Assembly (NCBI RefSeq): GCF_046115505.1 | Contig: NZ_CP170736.1 | Coordinates: 1,054,001-1,118,000 of the forward strand | Length of the DNA stretch: 64,000 bases | Source: Dellaglioa kimchii | Lineage (GTDB): Bacteria > Bacillota > Bacilli > Lactobacillales > Lactobacillaceae | Direction of reading: 5' to 3' | Shown: positions 1-8,064 of the stretch, piece after piece | Layout of the letters: each line of letters opens with the position of its first letter | Numbering within the stretch: position 1 is the first letter of the stretch | Program-made: the position numbers and the translations under genes | Notes under the pieces: model-generated | Told to the model about the DNA's origin: nothing | The model's database searches: none | What the model saw: the letters and a program-made list of their open reading frames with translations, nothing else

Positions 1-861
1 AAATTTATCTGTATCAATTAATTTCTTAGCTGCTTTTGTGAAAGTTGATAACTTGGCTGGATCACTTAAGGTATACACAACTGAATCGGCCGTATCTTTA
101 TACTTACTACCCTTTAAAGTATTCGCAAATGTGTAGGCTGTATAAATGGTATTTGCTGGATCACTAGCTCCTGGCCCACCCATACTTGTAGAACTAGTTG
201 AACTAGCTTTATAAATTCCGACAACTTCAACTTTATACTTAGTACCACCAGTTGATTTCATTGTAATTGTATCGCCCACAGAAATATGATTAGTAGAAGC
301 AAGCTCTGATTCAATCACAATATTTTTGGTATTTAAATCACTCGAATTCAAACCACAACCTTTTGTAATTTTTGCACCACTAGCACTTAATGCACTAGCC
401 GTTGAACTCACACCAGAAATAGAAATATCACCTGTTGTTGCAGAAGTCGCTATTTTCTTACCGCCCATACCACCACTTTGACTTGAGGTTGATGTTGTTT
501 TAATGGCATCAAATGAAGAAGCATTCGCTGTGGTTGAAGTGGTAATACTGTAACTCTTCACATTACCCAATGCACCAACTTTTTTAGCTGTCGCAACTTT
601 TACCCCAGCTAAGTTTAATGATGGTTTAGTGGTTTTTGAGCTTGAAGCTTTCATCTCACTAAAAGCCTTATCTCGATTAGCTGATAATGTCACCGTTGCA
701 CCCGCACTCTTCTTCGCATCATTTGCAGCGGTTGTTGCTGCATTTTGAATAATTAATCCTGCTAAAACGAATAACATAATAGCTGACATAACTAATATAA
801 GTAAAAAAGATCTTCCTTTTTTTGCTTTAAGATTTAATAAAGCACGTTTAAAAAAATTCAT
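1..861 (-). CDS. ABC transporter permease, MacB/FtsX type (partial, N-terminal 287 residues)
   Basis: The frame is open from the ATG at 861 to the left edge, so the gene is cut by the window. A ribosome binding site (GGAGG, 870-874) lies 8 nt upstream. The product starts with a basic segment (MNFFKRALLNLKAKKGRS) followed by one hydrophobic helix at about residues 17-37. A long Ser/Thr/Gly-rich extracytoplasmic region of the MacB periplasmic-core type follows. This matches the N-terminal half of permeases that work with a separate ATPase on peptides, drugs or lipids. The remaining helices and any partner ATPase would lie to the left, outside the window. The substrate is unknown. Confidence 0.75.
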   Translation of the reverse strand, partial: MNFFKRALLNLKAKKGRSFLLILVMSAIMLFVLAGLIIQNAATTAANDAKKSAGATVTLSANRDKAFSEMKASSSKTTKPSLNLAGVKVATAKKVGALGNVKSYSITTSTTANASSFDAIKTTSTSSQSGGMGGKKIATSATTGDISISGVSSTASALSASGAKITKGCGLNSSDLNTKNIVIESELASTNHISVGDTITMKSTGGTKYKVEVVGIYKASSTSSTSMGGPGASDPANTIYTAYTFANTLKGSKYKDTADSVVYTLSDPAKLSTFTKAAKKLIDTDKF

Positions 862-963
862 ATTTATTACCTCCATATTCTCTTAAATTATTTGATAAGA
901 ATAAGCTTAGCTAATAATTATGAATTATTTTTGAATATTATCAGAACATTTTCGTTTGTTATA

Positions 964-1004
964 CAAAAAAAGGGTTTATCATGAATAATAATTCACAATA
1001 AAAC
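964..1004 (-). terminator. Rho-independent terminator of degV
   Basis: On the minus strand a 14-bp stem with a TATT loop and G-U pairs is followed by seven T residues (964-970). It begins 13 nt after the degV stop codon. Confidence 0.7.
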
Positions 1005-1016
1005 CGTTTTCTTTAT

Positions 1017-1886
1017 TTAATCTATTAGACTTTTCCAATCTCTCGACCAGATTAATCCTAAACATTTTTCACCTGTGTGAACACCGACAAGTGGTCCAAT
1101 ATAACCCGATTCAAATTTCATATTAGGAAAACTAGTTCTCAAGTCTTGTCCCCATTCAGCTTGAAGTTCCGGATTATTCGCATCAATTAAATTAATTTGA
1201 ACTGGATAATCTAGTGAACGTGTTGCTTCTGAGAATTGAGCTTTAATTTCAGAATAGGCATTTTTCATTTTGCGTTCTTTACCAATAGCAACGATTTTAC
1301 CTTCTTTATCAAAAGTTAAAATCGGTTTAATTTTCAATATGTTTCCAACAAAACCTGAATGATTTGATAAACGACCAGTCCTCATTAAATGATTTAAATC
1401 ATCAACAACAAAAAGAACACGTGTTGTTTCTCTTAATTCGGCTAACTTTTCAAGTATTTCTGTAACACTTTTATCTTTATTAGCTAATGTAGCAGCCAAT
1501 TGAACCATGTTACCCATCCCTGCGCAATCAATTTTTGAATCAAAAACATGCACATTGATGGCCGAAACAGATGATGCGAAAGCTTCAAGGTTACCAACTA
1601 ATCCACTAATACCTGATGATAAATGAATACAAATAACATCTGTATAGCCTTCCTCAGCAAGTGCCTTAAATTTTTCTTCCATTTCACCCATTGATACCTG
1701 GGAAGTTGTTGGTAAAACATCTTCTGTTTTTAATAATTGGTAAAATTGAGTTGCCGTTAAATCGACATTTTCATGATAGACATGATTTCCAAATAATACT
1801 GGGTTATTTACTACTTTAATATCTAATTGTTCAACAATCTCATCTGTAAGATAAGCTGAACTATCCGTTAATACAGCAATTTTCAT
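1017..1886 (-). CDS. DegV family fatty-acid-binding protein
   Basis: The 289-aa length is typical of DegV proteins, which bind a fatty acid in a cleft between two alpha/beta domains and, as FakB proteins, present it to the fatty-acid kinase FakA. Visible family motifs are the N-terminal AVLTDSSAYL strand, TTSQVS near residue 60, and SSGISG near residue 90, whose Ser/Gly contacts bind the carboxylate. The C-terminal GPLVGVHTGEKCLGL motif is also typical. It is monocistronic, between its own terminator and the crcB pair. A second DegV is encoded at 40584-41441. Which lipid each prefers cannot be read from sequence. Confidence 0.85.
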   Translation of the reverse strand: MKIAVLTDSSAYLTDEIVEQLDIKVVNNPVLFGNHVYHENVDLTATQFYQLLKTEDVLPTTSQVSMGEMEEKFKALAEEGYTDVICIHLSSGISGLVGNLEAFASSVSAINVHVFDSKIDCAGMGNMVQLAATLANKDKSVTEILEKLAELRETTRVLFVVDDLNHLMRTGRLSNHSGFVGNILKIKPILTFDKEGKIVAIGKERKMKNAYSEIKAQFSEATRSLDYPVQINLIDANNPELQAEWGQDLRTSFPNMKFESGYIGPLVGVHTGEKCLGLIWSRDWKSLID

Positions 1887-1942
1887 TATTTCACATCCCT
1901 ATTTTTACTATCCTATCACACATTATGCTCGAATACTTTAAT

Positions 1943-2305
1943 TTAACTAACCATTTGGCGACCAATAACCAATCCTAACAGTGTCATCAAACCGCCAACA
2001 ATATAACTAGCTAATAAATAAATCATGAATAACGATATTTTTTGGCTTTTAATTAATTTAACTAATTCAAAGTTATACGTTGAAAAGGTTGTAAAACCAC
2101 CCATTGTTCCTGTACCAAGTAAGACCAACATTGGACTAGATAAATTAATTCCTGTTAAAAAACCTAAAATTAAACTACCTATCAGATTAATTAATAACGT
2201 TCCAACTGGAAATTGATCGGTTAGGTATCGATTACTTAAATTTGTTATCCCATACCTTAACATAGCACCGATTGCTGCGCCAATCCCAACTAATAGCGTC
2301 ATCAT
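1943..2305 (-). CDS. crcB: Fluoride channel subunit CrcB/Fluc (second gene of the pair)
   Basis: This 120-aa, four-helix membrane protein has the Fluc signatures GTLLINLIGSLILGF (residues about 35-49) and GTMGGFTTFSTYNFE (about 66-80), the latter lining the fluoride pore. Its ATG overlaps the TGA of the upstream crcB by 4 nt (ATGA), so the two are translationally coupled. Lactobacillales often carry two crcB genes whose products probably form a heterodimeric channel exporting toxic fluoride. I saw no fluoride riboswitch ahead of the pair. Confidence 0.9.
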   Translation of the reverse strand: MMTLLVGIGAAIGAMLRYGITNLSNRYLTDQFPVGTLLINLIGSLILGFLTGINLSSPMLVLLGTGTMGGFTTFSTYNFELVKLIKSQKISLFMIYLLASYIVGGLMTLLGLVIGRQMVS

Positions 2306-2697
2306 GAACGTTCACTCTCCATTCGCCAATCTCCAACCCGATTGCCTAATGAATAACCAAGTAACGTCATGGAAAGTCCACCAATAATTGTTATCAACAC
2401 ATAGATGGATGCATAACCCCATTGTTGCGTCTCTATTAACTTTACAGCTTCCAAACTATACGTTGAAAAAGTTGTAAATGCACCTATAAAACCTGTTTTC
2501 ATCCCCAAAGTTAACCAATCTGGGACTTTTTCGGTTGTTTCAATATACTGAACTAAGAACGCCAAAATAAAGCATCCTACGACATTAATCATTAATGTCC
2601 CCAGTGGGAATCCATTTGGTTGAATAATCGTTAAACCAAGTAAGTACCGACTTATTCCACCAAAAAAAGCAAACAATGCAACAATTATATAATTCAT
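2302..2697 (-). CDS. crcB: Fluoride channel subunit CrcB/Fluc (first gene of the pair)
   Basis: The 131-aa product has four hydrophobic helices and the Fluc motifs GTLMINVVGCFILAF and GFIGAFTTFSTYSLE. It begins with a GGxxRYLLG element (GGISRYLLG) seen in the family. It is the promoter-proximal gene of a two-gene unit with the coupled crcB at 1943-2305. A terminator for the upstream mupG lies between it and mupG, so the pair should have its own promoter. None was convincing by eye. Confidence 0.9.
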   Translation of the reverse strand: MNYIIVALFAFFGGISRYLLGLTIIQPNGFPLGTLMINVVGCFILAFLVQYIETTEKVPDWLTLGMKTGFIGAFTTFSTYSLEAVKLIETQQWGYASIYVLITIIGGLSMTLLGYSLGNRVGDWRMESERS

Positions 2698-2766
2698 TTT
2701 ATTACCTTCTTATTAATTTTACATTTACTACTTCATTTTACCGAATTATCTAGTTAATACCAAATT

Positions 2767-2803
2767 AAAATGGACCACTAGAAATTATCTAGTGATCCAT
2801 TTA
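2767..2803 (-). terminator. Terminator of mupG
   Basis: Minus-strand hairpin ATGGATCACTAGA / TCTAGTGGTCCAT with a TAATT loop, followed by TTTAATTT. It lies directly after the mupG stop. Confidence 0.75.
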
Positions 2804-2805
2804 GG

Positions 2806-3894
2806 CTAATCTTGGCTTAATTTAAATTGACTCCATGGTTTCAAAAAATCGAGTAAAAATAATTCATCATCTACAATATGCCCAACAACATTTACACGAC
2901 CATCATTTTTCATTTCTTTTAAAGCAATTTGTGTTTCGCCTTTATATTGTCCATAACCTTCATTATCAATTAAGACGTCACCGCGCTTAATTAGTTTTGT
3001 GTTATGTGCAGGAAATTCTTTATCTTTATACACAACCCGTGTCATTGTCGAACGTAAAAGGTACGCTGAACGATCTCCACGGTAACTATGAATATTATCA
3101 AATAAAACTACTTTTTCAACCTCAGTAATATCATCTGCCATTTCAATTTTAATCGTTGGATAATTAGCATTGAATGCTTCTGATGCTGCTTTTAATTCAT
3201 TTTCTGATGCATATGCGTTTGCGATAATCACATCATCAATTAAATCTGTCATTACCATATGTTTAACCTGTGTGGCAATATCTAAATGACGATGATCCTC
3301 TAATGTACATAGTCCATCAGCAGTTGGCCAAGGTCCAAAAGTAGCTGACTTAGCATTAACAAAAGCTGCCGTATTTAAATTATATTTTTTAAATTTCTCA
3401 CTGCAAGCCACGAAAAAGTTATACTCTAATCCTGTGTATTCATGTGGATAAAAATTATGTGAACCTAATAGATTCTCTTTTTTTGGTGAATAACTCATAA
3501 TGTTATCCACATAGTTAGTCCCAGAACTCATATTAATTTCTATTTTTAAATCATATGGATTGCGTGTCATTGCTGCTTCTTCTGCACCTGTAAATCCTAA
3601 ATCTAATCGAACACCATATGCGCCCATATCGTCAAATAATTTTAAATCTTGATAACTAATATTTAGTTGTTTAAATAAATCAGGATTGATATCAACCATT
3701 ACTTCCATACCAAGTTTATTTGCGTATGCAACTGTCTTTTTAAATTCTGCTAATACCTTATCTTTACCATCTGTCACTTGGAGTAAACTCGTAAAGACTC
3801 TTTTATACCCGTATTTACATGCCAAATCTAAATATGCTGCATCATCATTATAATTTGATCGTTCTGGATAAATTGAAATACCTAATTTCCCCAT
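2806..3894 (-). CDS. mupG: MupG-like TIM-barrel glycosidase (DUF871)
   Basis: The 362-aa length and the N-terminal GISIYPERS signature are characteristic of DUF871 proteins. The characterised member, MupG of Staphylococcus aureus, is a cytoplasmic 6-phospho-N-acetylmuramidase that cleaves MurNAc-6P-GlcNAc after PTS uptake during cell-wall recycling. A TIM barrel fills roughly the first 240 residues. A smaller beta domain containing HSYRGDRSAYLLRST follows. No murQ or murP neighbour is present, so it stands alone and the substrate is assigned by family only. The promoter region carries a cre-like site and a GntR-type palindrome, which fits regulation by sugar supply. Confidence 0.75.
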   Translation of the reverse strand: MGKLGISIYPERSNYNDDAAYLDLACKYGYKRVFTSLLQVTDGKDKVLAEFKKTVAYANKLGMEVMVDINPDLFKQLNISYQDLKLFDDMGAYGVRLDLGFTGAEEAAMTRNPYDLKIEINMSSGTNYVDNIMSYSPKKENLLGSHNFYPHEYTGLEYNFFVACSEKFKKYNLNTAAFVNAKSATFGPWPTADGLCTLEDHRHLDIATQVKHMVMTDLIDDVIIANAYASENELKAASEAFNANYPTIKIEMADDITEVEKVVLFDNIHSYRGDRSAYLLRSTMTRVVYKDKEFPAHNTKLIKRGDVLIDNEGYGQYKGETQIALKEMKNDGRVNVVGHIVDDELFLLDFLKPWSQFKLSQD

Positions 3895-3919
3895 TATTAT
3901 TCCTCCTAAATATCATTAA

Positions 3920-3971
3920 GGTCTATACCAATATTATAAAGGACATATAACACAATTGAAAGCGCATTCTA
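3920..3971 (-). promoter_or_regulatory. mupG promoter with cre-like site and GntR-type operator
   Basis: On the minus strand a -35 TTTCAA (3956-3961), a 17-nt spacer and a -10 TATAAT (3933-3938) form a good sigma-A promoter. A site matching 15 of 16 positions of the cre consensus (3956-3971, core GAAAGCGCATTC) covers the -35. A near palindrome TTGGTATAGACC (3920-3931) sits just after the -10, where a NagR/DasR-like GntR repressor would bind. Family-level expectation: catabolite repression plus amino-sugar induction. Confidence 0.6.
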
Positions 3972-4008
3972 TAAAAACTTTTGATTATTTTTAAAATTTT
4001 TTCTTAAT

Positions 4009-4041
4009 GTTAAGGTTATTTTAAGGTTCATGTTGTATATT
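4009..4041 (+). promoter_or_regulatory. CiaR-type direct repeat and -10 box of small RNA E
   Basis: GTTAAG (4009-4014), 5 nt, TTTAAG (4020-4025), then 10 nt to a -10 box TATATT (4036-4041). This is the arrangement described for CiaR-activated promoters in streptococci (NTTAAG-N5-WTTAAG placed 10-11 bp before the -10). No -35 hexamer is visible, so activation is expected. Whether this organism has CiaRH or another OmpR-family regulator using the box is not known. Confidence 0.6.
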
Positions 4042-4047
4042 GAACTT

Positions 4048-4178
4048 ATCCCAAAACAACATAAATAACTAACCTTTATACTTTTTCATTTCTCCTCCAA
4101 AGTAATGAGAGAGAGAGCTAATTTATTAGCTCTACAACTTACTCCCTAGAGACTGCCTTCCCAGCAGTCTCTTTTTTT
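4048..4178 (+). ncRNA. Candidate trans-acting small RNA E (anti-Shine-Dalgarno motifs)
   Basis: A predicted transcript of about 131 nt starts after the CiaR-type promoter. It ends at a strong terminator: GAGACTGC (4149-4156), loop CTTCCCA, GCAGTCTC (4164-4171), seven T. An inner hairpin GAGCTAAT/ATTAGCTC lies at 4115-4132. An unpaired TCTCCTCC (4091-4098) is an almost perfect anti-Shine-Dalgarno. The terminator loop carries TTCCCA, as in small RNA B. No ORF with a ribosome binding site is present. It could instead be a terminated leader of the membrane protein gene at 4234. Confidence 0.6.
4149..4178 (+). terminator. Intrinsic terminator of small RNA E
   Basis: Perfect 8-bp stem GAGACTGC/GCAGTCTC with a 7-nt loop and seven T residues. 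Confidence 0.85.
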
Positions 4179-4233
4179 GTTTCTAAATATTAAAAATCGT
4201 GCTAATATTTTAATCACAAAGGAGGTATTAAAG

Positions 4234-4980
4234 ATGCAAACCATTTATACGCTAATAACATTGATTTTTCTTAGTGTTATACCACTTCTTGTAGCTGCTT
4301 TTTTACTAACAGCTGTGAACAGTAATACAAAAAAACAATTATCTTTAAATCAACAATTATACTTGGGTTCATTGGGTATTATTATTCATGAAGCAAGTCA
4401 CGCTATCATGGCTTTTTTATTTGGATTTCACGCCATTGAAGTTAAATTAATTAAACGTCCACATCCCGAAATTGGTGTTAAGTCACTTGGATTCGTTCGT
4501 TATAGCTCACCCAAAAATGTGCGTGGTAAAATTGGACAAGCAATGGCTGGTATTGCGCCCATCATTGGCTGTTCAACCGTAATCATCGGCCTTTTTATTT
4601 TACTTCTGCCTAACTCTTTTAATCTATTATCAACAATACTAGTCACCCAAACATTCAATACCCAATCATTATTTGAACTATTTGCCTCATTATTTCAATC
4701 TTGGTCATTAAGACTTATCCTGTGGTTGTTAATCACAACATCTATTACAATTGGTGGCTTTGATTTAAGTTCAGCTGATAGAAAAGGCTTTGGTCTTGGA
4801 TTCAGTTTATTAACACTTCTAATCATTATTTTTTATTATTTCTTAACCCTATTTAATCAAGAAACTTTAATGATGACTCTACTATCAAATTTTGCCTTAT
4901 CTATTAGTCTAATTACTATTTTGATGCTGATTTTGTTACTTATTACAAATTGGCTAGTTAAAATTATCAAAAATAAATAA
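4234..4980 (+). CDS. Membrane protein with HExxH motif, M50-like metalloprotease candidate
   Basis: I chose the ATG at 4234 because AAAGGAGG lies 9 nt upstream. An earlier in-frame ATG at 4177 would start inside the terminator of small RNA E and is unlikely. The 248-aa product has about six hydrophobic helices. The motif IIIHEASHAIMAFLFGF near residue 55 is an HExxH zinc-site pattern embedded in a helix, as in intramembrane M50/S2P-type proteases. A second conserved-looking GxxxAGIAPIIG segment follows. A clear second metal ligand (an NPDG-like motif) is not obvious, although GGFDLSSAD near residue 188 may serve. Substrate unknown. It follows a CiaR-type RNA locus, which suggests an envelope-stress link by inference. 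Confidence 0.6.
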   Translation: MQTIYTLITLIFLSVIPLLVAAFLLTAVNSNTKKQLSLNQQLYLGSLGIIIHEASHAIMAFLFGFHAIEVKLIKRPHPEIGVKSLGFVRYSSPKNVRGKIGQAMAGIAPIIGCSTVIIGLFILLLPNSFNLLSTILVTQTFNTQSLFELFASLFQSWSLRLILWLLITTSITIGGFDLSSADRKGFGLGFSLLTLLIIIFYYFLTLFNQETLMMTLLSNFALSISLITILMLILLLITNWLVKIIKNK

Positions 4981-5012
4981 GACCATCTCATCTTGAAATG
5001 GTCTTATTTATT
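4976..5012. terminator. Bidirectional terminator between the HExxH gene and the hydroxyacid dehydrogenase
   Basis: AAATAAGACCAT...ATGGTCTTATTT inverted repeat with T-rich tails on both strands, between convergent genes. Confidence 0.7.
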
Positions 5013-5028
5013 AGTTATATTAACTTAT

Positions 5029-5895
5029 TTATTTCCACCACAATTTAACTAATGCTTGTGTTCCGTCATTACCTAATCCATCTTCATCAACCAATTTTTC
5101 ATATAGTACTTTAGCTTCTTTTGTTGCGGGTAGATTAATATTCATTTTTTCCGCTTCGTCTAACGCAATGCGTAAATCTTTAAGGAAATGTTTTGCAAAG
5201 AATCCTGGTGTATAGTCATCACTTAATACTCGGGGTGCATAATTGTCTAAACTCCAGTTAGCTGCACTTCCACCACCAACTGTTTTAATGACACTTTCCA
5301 AGTCTAAGTTTGCTGCCTTAGCGTAAACTAACAGTTCAGTCATTCCGGTCATTGTTCCAGCAATCATAATTTGATTAGCCATTTTTACATGTTGGCCTGA
5401 TCCATAACCACCGAACAAGGCAATTGTTGTTCCCATTTTTTCAAAAATAGGTTTCACTTGTTCATATACATCGCTGTGTCCACCAACCATAATTGTTAAC
5501 TTCGCATTCTTTGCCCCAATGTCACCACCAGAAACAGGCGCATCTAGCGCAAATAACTCATGGGTTTCCGCATAATCACCAATTTTTTTCGCTAGTGTTG
5601 GTGTACTTGTTGTCATATCAACTACAATTGCGCCTTTTTTAGCACCGGCAAAAATACCATTTTCTTCAAAATATATTGCTTCTACATCTGCGGGAAAACC
5701 AACCATCGAGAAGATAATATCACTTTTAGCCGCAACCAATTGTGGCGAATCAGCCCATATTGCCCCTTGGCTAACTAAGTCATCTGTCTTTGATTTAGTT
5801 CGATTAAACACTGTTACTTCATAGTTCGCTTTCAATAAATGACTAACAATTGCTGAGCCCATGACGCCCGTTCCAATAAACCCAATTTTTTTCAT
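5029..5895 (-). CDS. NAD(P)-dependent beta-hydroxyacid dehydrogenase family protein
   Basis: The 288-aa protein starts with a dinucleotide-binding fold, IGFIGTGVMGSAI (residues 4-16). It carries the family substrate loop DAPVSGGDIGAKNAKLTIMVGG (about 118-139). The catalytic lysine lies in GQHVKMANQIM near residue 170, and a helical C-terminal domain contains LKDLRIALDEAE. The family includes 3-hydroxyisobutyrate, tartronate-semialdehyde and related dehydrogenases. The natural substrate cannot be assigned from sequence. It appears monocistronic. Confidence 0.8.
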   Translation of the reverse strand: MKKIGFIGTGVMGSAIVSHLLKANYEVTVFNRTKSKTDDLVSQGAIWADSPQLVAAKSDIIFSMVGFPADVEAIYFEENGIFAGAKKGAIVVDMTTSTPTLAKKIGDYAETHELFALDAPVSGGDIGAKNAKLTIMVGGHSDVYEQVKPIFEKMGTTIALFGGYGSGQHVKMANQIMIAGTMTGMTELLVYAKAANLDLESVIKTVGGGSAANWSLDNYAPRVLSDDYTPGFFAKHFLKDLRIALDEAEKMNINLPATKEAKVLYEKLVDEDGLGNDGTQALVKLWWK

Positions 5896-5969
5896 AATAA
5901 TCTCCTTCTATAATTTTCTTTAGTATGCACCTTTAAGGTTACGACTGCCATTAATAATAGTTAAGCCTA

Positions 5970-6010
5970 AAATAAAATCCCACTACAAATTTTGTAATGG
6001 GATTTTATTT
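5970..6010 (-). terminator. Terminator of trxA
   Basis: Inverted repeat AAATCCCACTAC/GTAATGGGATTT, with a T-rich tail on the minus strand, overlapping the trxA stop. Confidence 0.7.
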
Positions 6011-6338
6011 ATACTGCTTTATATTGAGTAACTTTTTCACTTAAATACTTTGAAAATTCACTCTTATCATGATAACCAACAACTTTTTCAATTGCTTTGC
6101 CATCTTTAAATAATAGAAAACTTGGAATACTCATAACATCATATTCCAATGCCGTTTCTTTATTTTCATCAATATTCAACTTTACAAATTGCATATCATC
6201 TTTGAAATCTTCTTCTAGTTCATCAATAACAGGTTCCATCATGAGACACGGACCACACCAAGGAGCCCATAAATCAACAATTGTTAATCCGGAACCTGTG
6301 TGTTCCGTGAGCGTTTTATCTGTTACTTTTGTGACCAT
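6009..6338 (-). CDS. trxA: Thioredoxin
   Basis: The 109-aa protein has the redox centre VDLWAPWCGPCLMMEP, with the WCGPC motif at residues 27-31. The cis-proline loop SIPSFLLFKDG near residue 75 completes a canonical thioredoxin fold. It acts as a cytoplasmic disulfide reductase supplied by thioredoxin reductase. The ribosome binding site is AAGGCG. It lies 18 nt after terC and is probably co-transcribed with it. Confidence 0.93.
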   Translation of the reverse strand: MVTKVTDKTLTEHTGSGLTIVDLWAPWCGPCLMMEPVIDELEEDFKDDMQFVKLNIDENKETALEYDVMSIPSFLLFKDGKAIEKVVGYHDKSEFSKYLSEKVTQYKAV

Positions 6339-6356
6339 TTTATCGCCTTCGTTTCG

Positions 6357-7083
6357 TTATTTTTTATTCTGGATATTATACATATGAATTAACGTCGTTA
6401 ATATAATAGCCCCAAAAACAATGACAGCAAAAAGGACTGCTGAAACCTCAATACCAATTTGAGGGATAGAAAGAAATAACTTCACCGCAATTAATGCGAT
6501 TAACAAGTAAGCCATTGATTCTAACTCCGGAACAACCTTCATCAACTTCATAATTAATGTCGCAATACCACGCATGGCTAGAATTCCAAACATCCCACCA
6601 ATCAAAACAATGACTGGATTTGTCGAAATTGCTAACGATGCTAAAACAGAATCAATTGAAAAAACAATATCCATCATTTCGATTGAAATAACGACTGACC
6701 AAAATAATGAGAACGGACCTTTTCGTCCATTACCTTTTTTCTCTACTTTAGGTTTTGGTGTTTTAATCTTTGAGAAGAAATAATGAGCTGATAAGTAAAT
6801 AAGATACCCAGCGCCAATTACTTTAATTTCCCAGAAATCAATTAAAAATGTTCCGATTCCAATAATGATGAACCGGAAAATATATGCGCCCCATAATCCA
6901 TAGAATAATGCTTTTTCTTGTTCTTTTTTATTCGGTAATTTTTGCGTTTGAGCAGCCAATACGATTGCATTATCCACTGATAATAAGCATTCGATTACTG
7001 CTAATGATAGGATAATTATCCAATCACTACTTGATTCGACAACTGTTTAGATCAAAAAATGGTCCATATAAGTTTGTTAACAT
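6357..7083 (-). pseudogene. terC: TerC family integral membrane protein, frameshifted near the N-terminus
   Basis: The main open frame (6357-6977, from a GTG) gives 206 residues that begin at DNAIVLAAQTQKLP, well inside a TerC protein. The same frame continues upstream without an initiator as TVVESSDWIIILSLAVIECLLSV. The expected TerC beginning (ATG at 7083, reading MLTNLYGPFFDL) is in a frame offset by one base. The frames meet at CTAAACA (7044-7050), where one base would have to be skipped. TerC/YjbE-type proteins have about seven helices and are linked to manganese export or metalation of exported proteins. As read, the first helix is lost. A sequencing error, a true null mutation or +1 frameshifting are all possible. 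Confidence 0.65.
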
Positions 7084-7166
7084 TTAATTCTCATACTTTC
7101 TTTCAATAATTTTTATAAATAACTGTAAGTGATTATTATACAGCAATTACCAGATTATGCCATAAC

Positions 7167-7216
7167 ATATGAAAAAGAGTAATAGACAGTTGCCTATTAC
7201 TCTTTTTCATATTTTT
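7167..7216 (-). terminator. Terminator after larE
   Basis: Perfect 19-bp inverted repeat ATATGAAAAAGAGTAATAG/CTATTACTCTTTTTCATAT with an 8-nt loop, right after the larE stop. The distal half of the minus-strand stem is itself U-rich (CTCTTTTT). Confidence 0.65.
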
Positions 7217-8047
7217 TTATGCATACATTTTTATTTGTTTATTAGAAAGAACTTGGTTCATACGACCGCTCTTGAATCCTTTGAGATCCATAGTAACATA
7301 TTTAAATCCTAAATCGATTAATTTAGAATTTACATTTTCATTTAGAGCAAGTAGCCCATCTAATTGTTCAACAGGTACTTCAACGCGAGCAACATCACCA
7401 TGAAAGCGGACTCGAACAGTTGTGAAACCCAACCCACGAAGATAGTGTTCAGAAGCCATAACTAAATTAATATTATCTAATGTTAATTTGGTATTATATG
7501 GAAAACGTGACGAAATTGAACATGAGGCAACTTTATTCCAGTTATTTAAGTTCAATTTTTGTGCTAATTCACGTACATCCGTCTTATAAAAATCAGCATT
7601 CTGTAAAATACTTTTAGCATTAGCTTCATCTCTAGCTCTTAATCCTGGTCTGAAATCACTATTATCATCCATAATCATACCATCTAAAACTGTATCATAA
7701 CCTTTTTCTAAAGCAATTTTATTCAATGTATCATAAAACATTTTTTTAGAATAATACCAACTATCTGGTGTGTTATTGCTGATATGTCTATCTGATAAAT
7801 AATTTAATTCAGTTCCATAAACAATTGCTCCCATTTCTTCAGCAAGTGCAATAGCTTTATCATATTCCTCATTTGTAAAAAGTTCAGAATTTGCAATAAC
7901 TGCTAAAACGTTTTCTTTACCCAAAGTTTTTAATGCCATTTTTAAAACTAAAGTACTATCAATTCCACCTGAAAATGCAACGATTACTTTGCTCATTTTT
8001 TTAAAATTACTTACAATTGCTTGTTCTTTTTCATCAATAGTTGTCAT
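7217..8047 (-). CDS. larE: LarE, ATP-dependent sacrificial sulfur transferase of nickel-pincer cofactor synthesis
   Basis: I place the start at the second ATG (8047), which has GGAAGAAG 8 nt upstream. The first ATG at 8065 has no ribosome binding site. This gives 276 aa and puts the Cys of ASCSISSRFPY at residue 176, matching the sacrificial Cys176 of Lactiplantibacillus plantarum LarE. The PP-loop ATP motif FSGGIDST is at residues 25-32. LarE adenylates the biscarboxylated pyridinium precursor and donates its cysteine sulfur to form the bisthiocarboxylate used by LarC. It is the last gene of the lar operon. Confidence 0.92.
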   Translation of the reverse strand: MTTIDEKEQAIVSNFKKMSKVIVAFSGGIDSTLVLKMALKTLGKENVLAVIANSELFTNEEYDKAIALAEEMGAIVYGTELNYLSDRHISNNTPDSWYYSKKMFYDTLNKIALEKGYDTVLDGMIMDDNSDFRPGLRARDEANAKSILQNADFYKTDVRELAQKLNLNNWNKVASCSISSRFPYNTKLTLDNINLVMASEHYLRGLGFTTVRVRFHGDVARVEVPVEQLDGLLALNENVNSKLIDLGFKYVTMDLKGFKSGRMNQVLSNKQIKMYA

Positions 8048-8064
8048 TATAATTACTTCTTCCA

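Noticed and set aside
2698..2766. Fluoride riboswitch ahead of crcB
   Set aside because: The gap lacks the conserved GGNGATGG-type core and pseudoknot partner.
4177..4233. Upstream start for the HExxH protein
   Set aside because: The ATG lies within the terminator tail of small RNA E and has no ribosome binding site, while AAAGGAGG marks the internal ATG.
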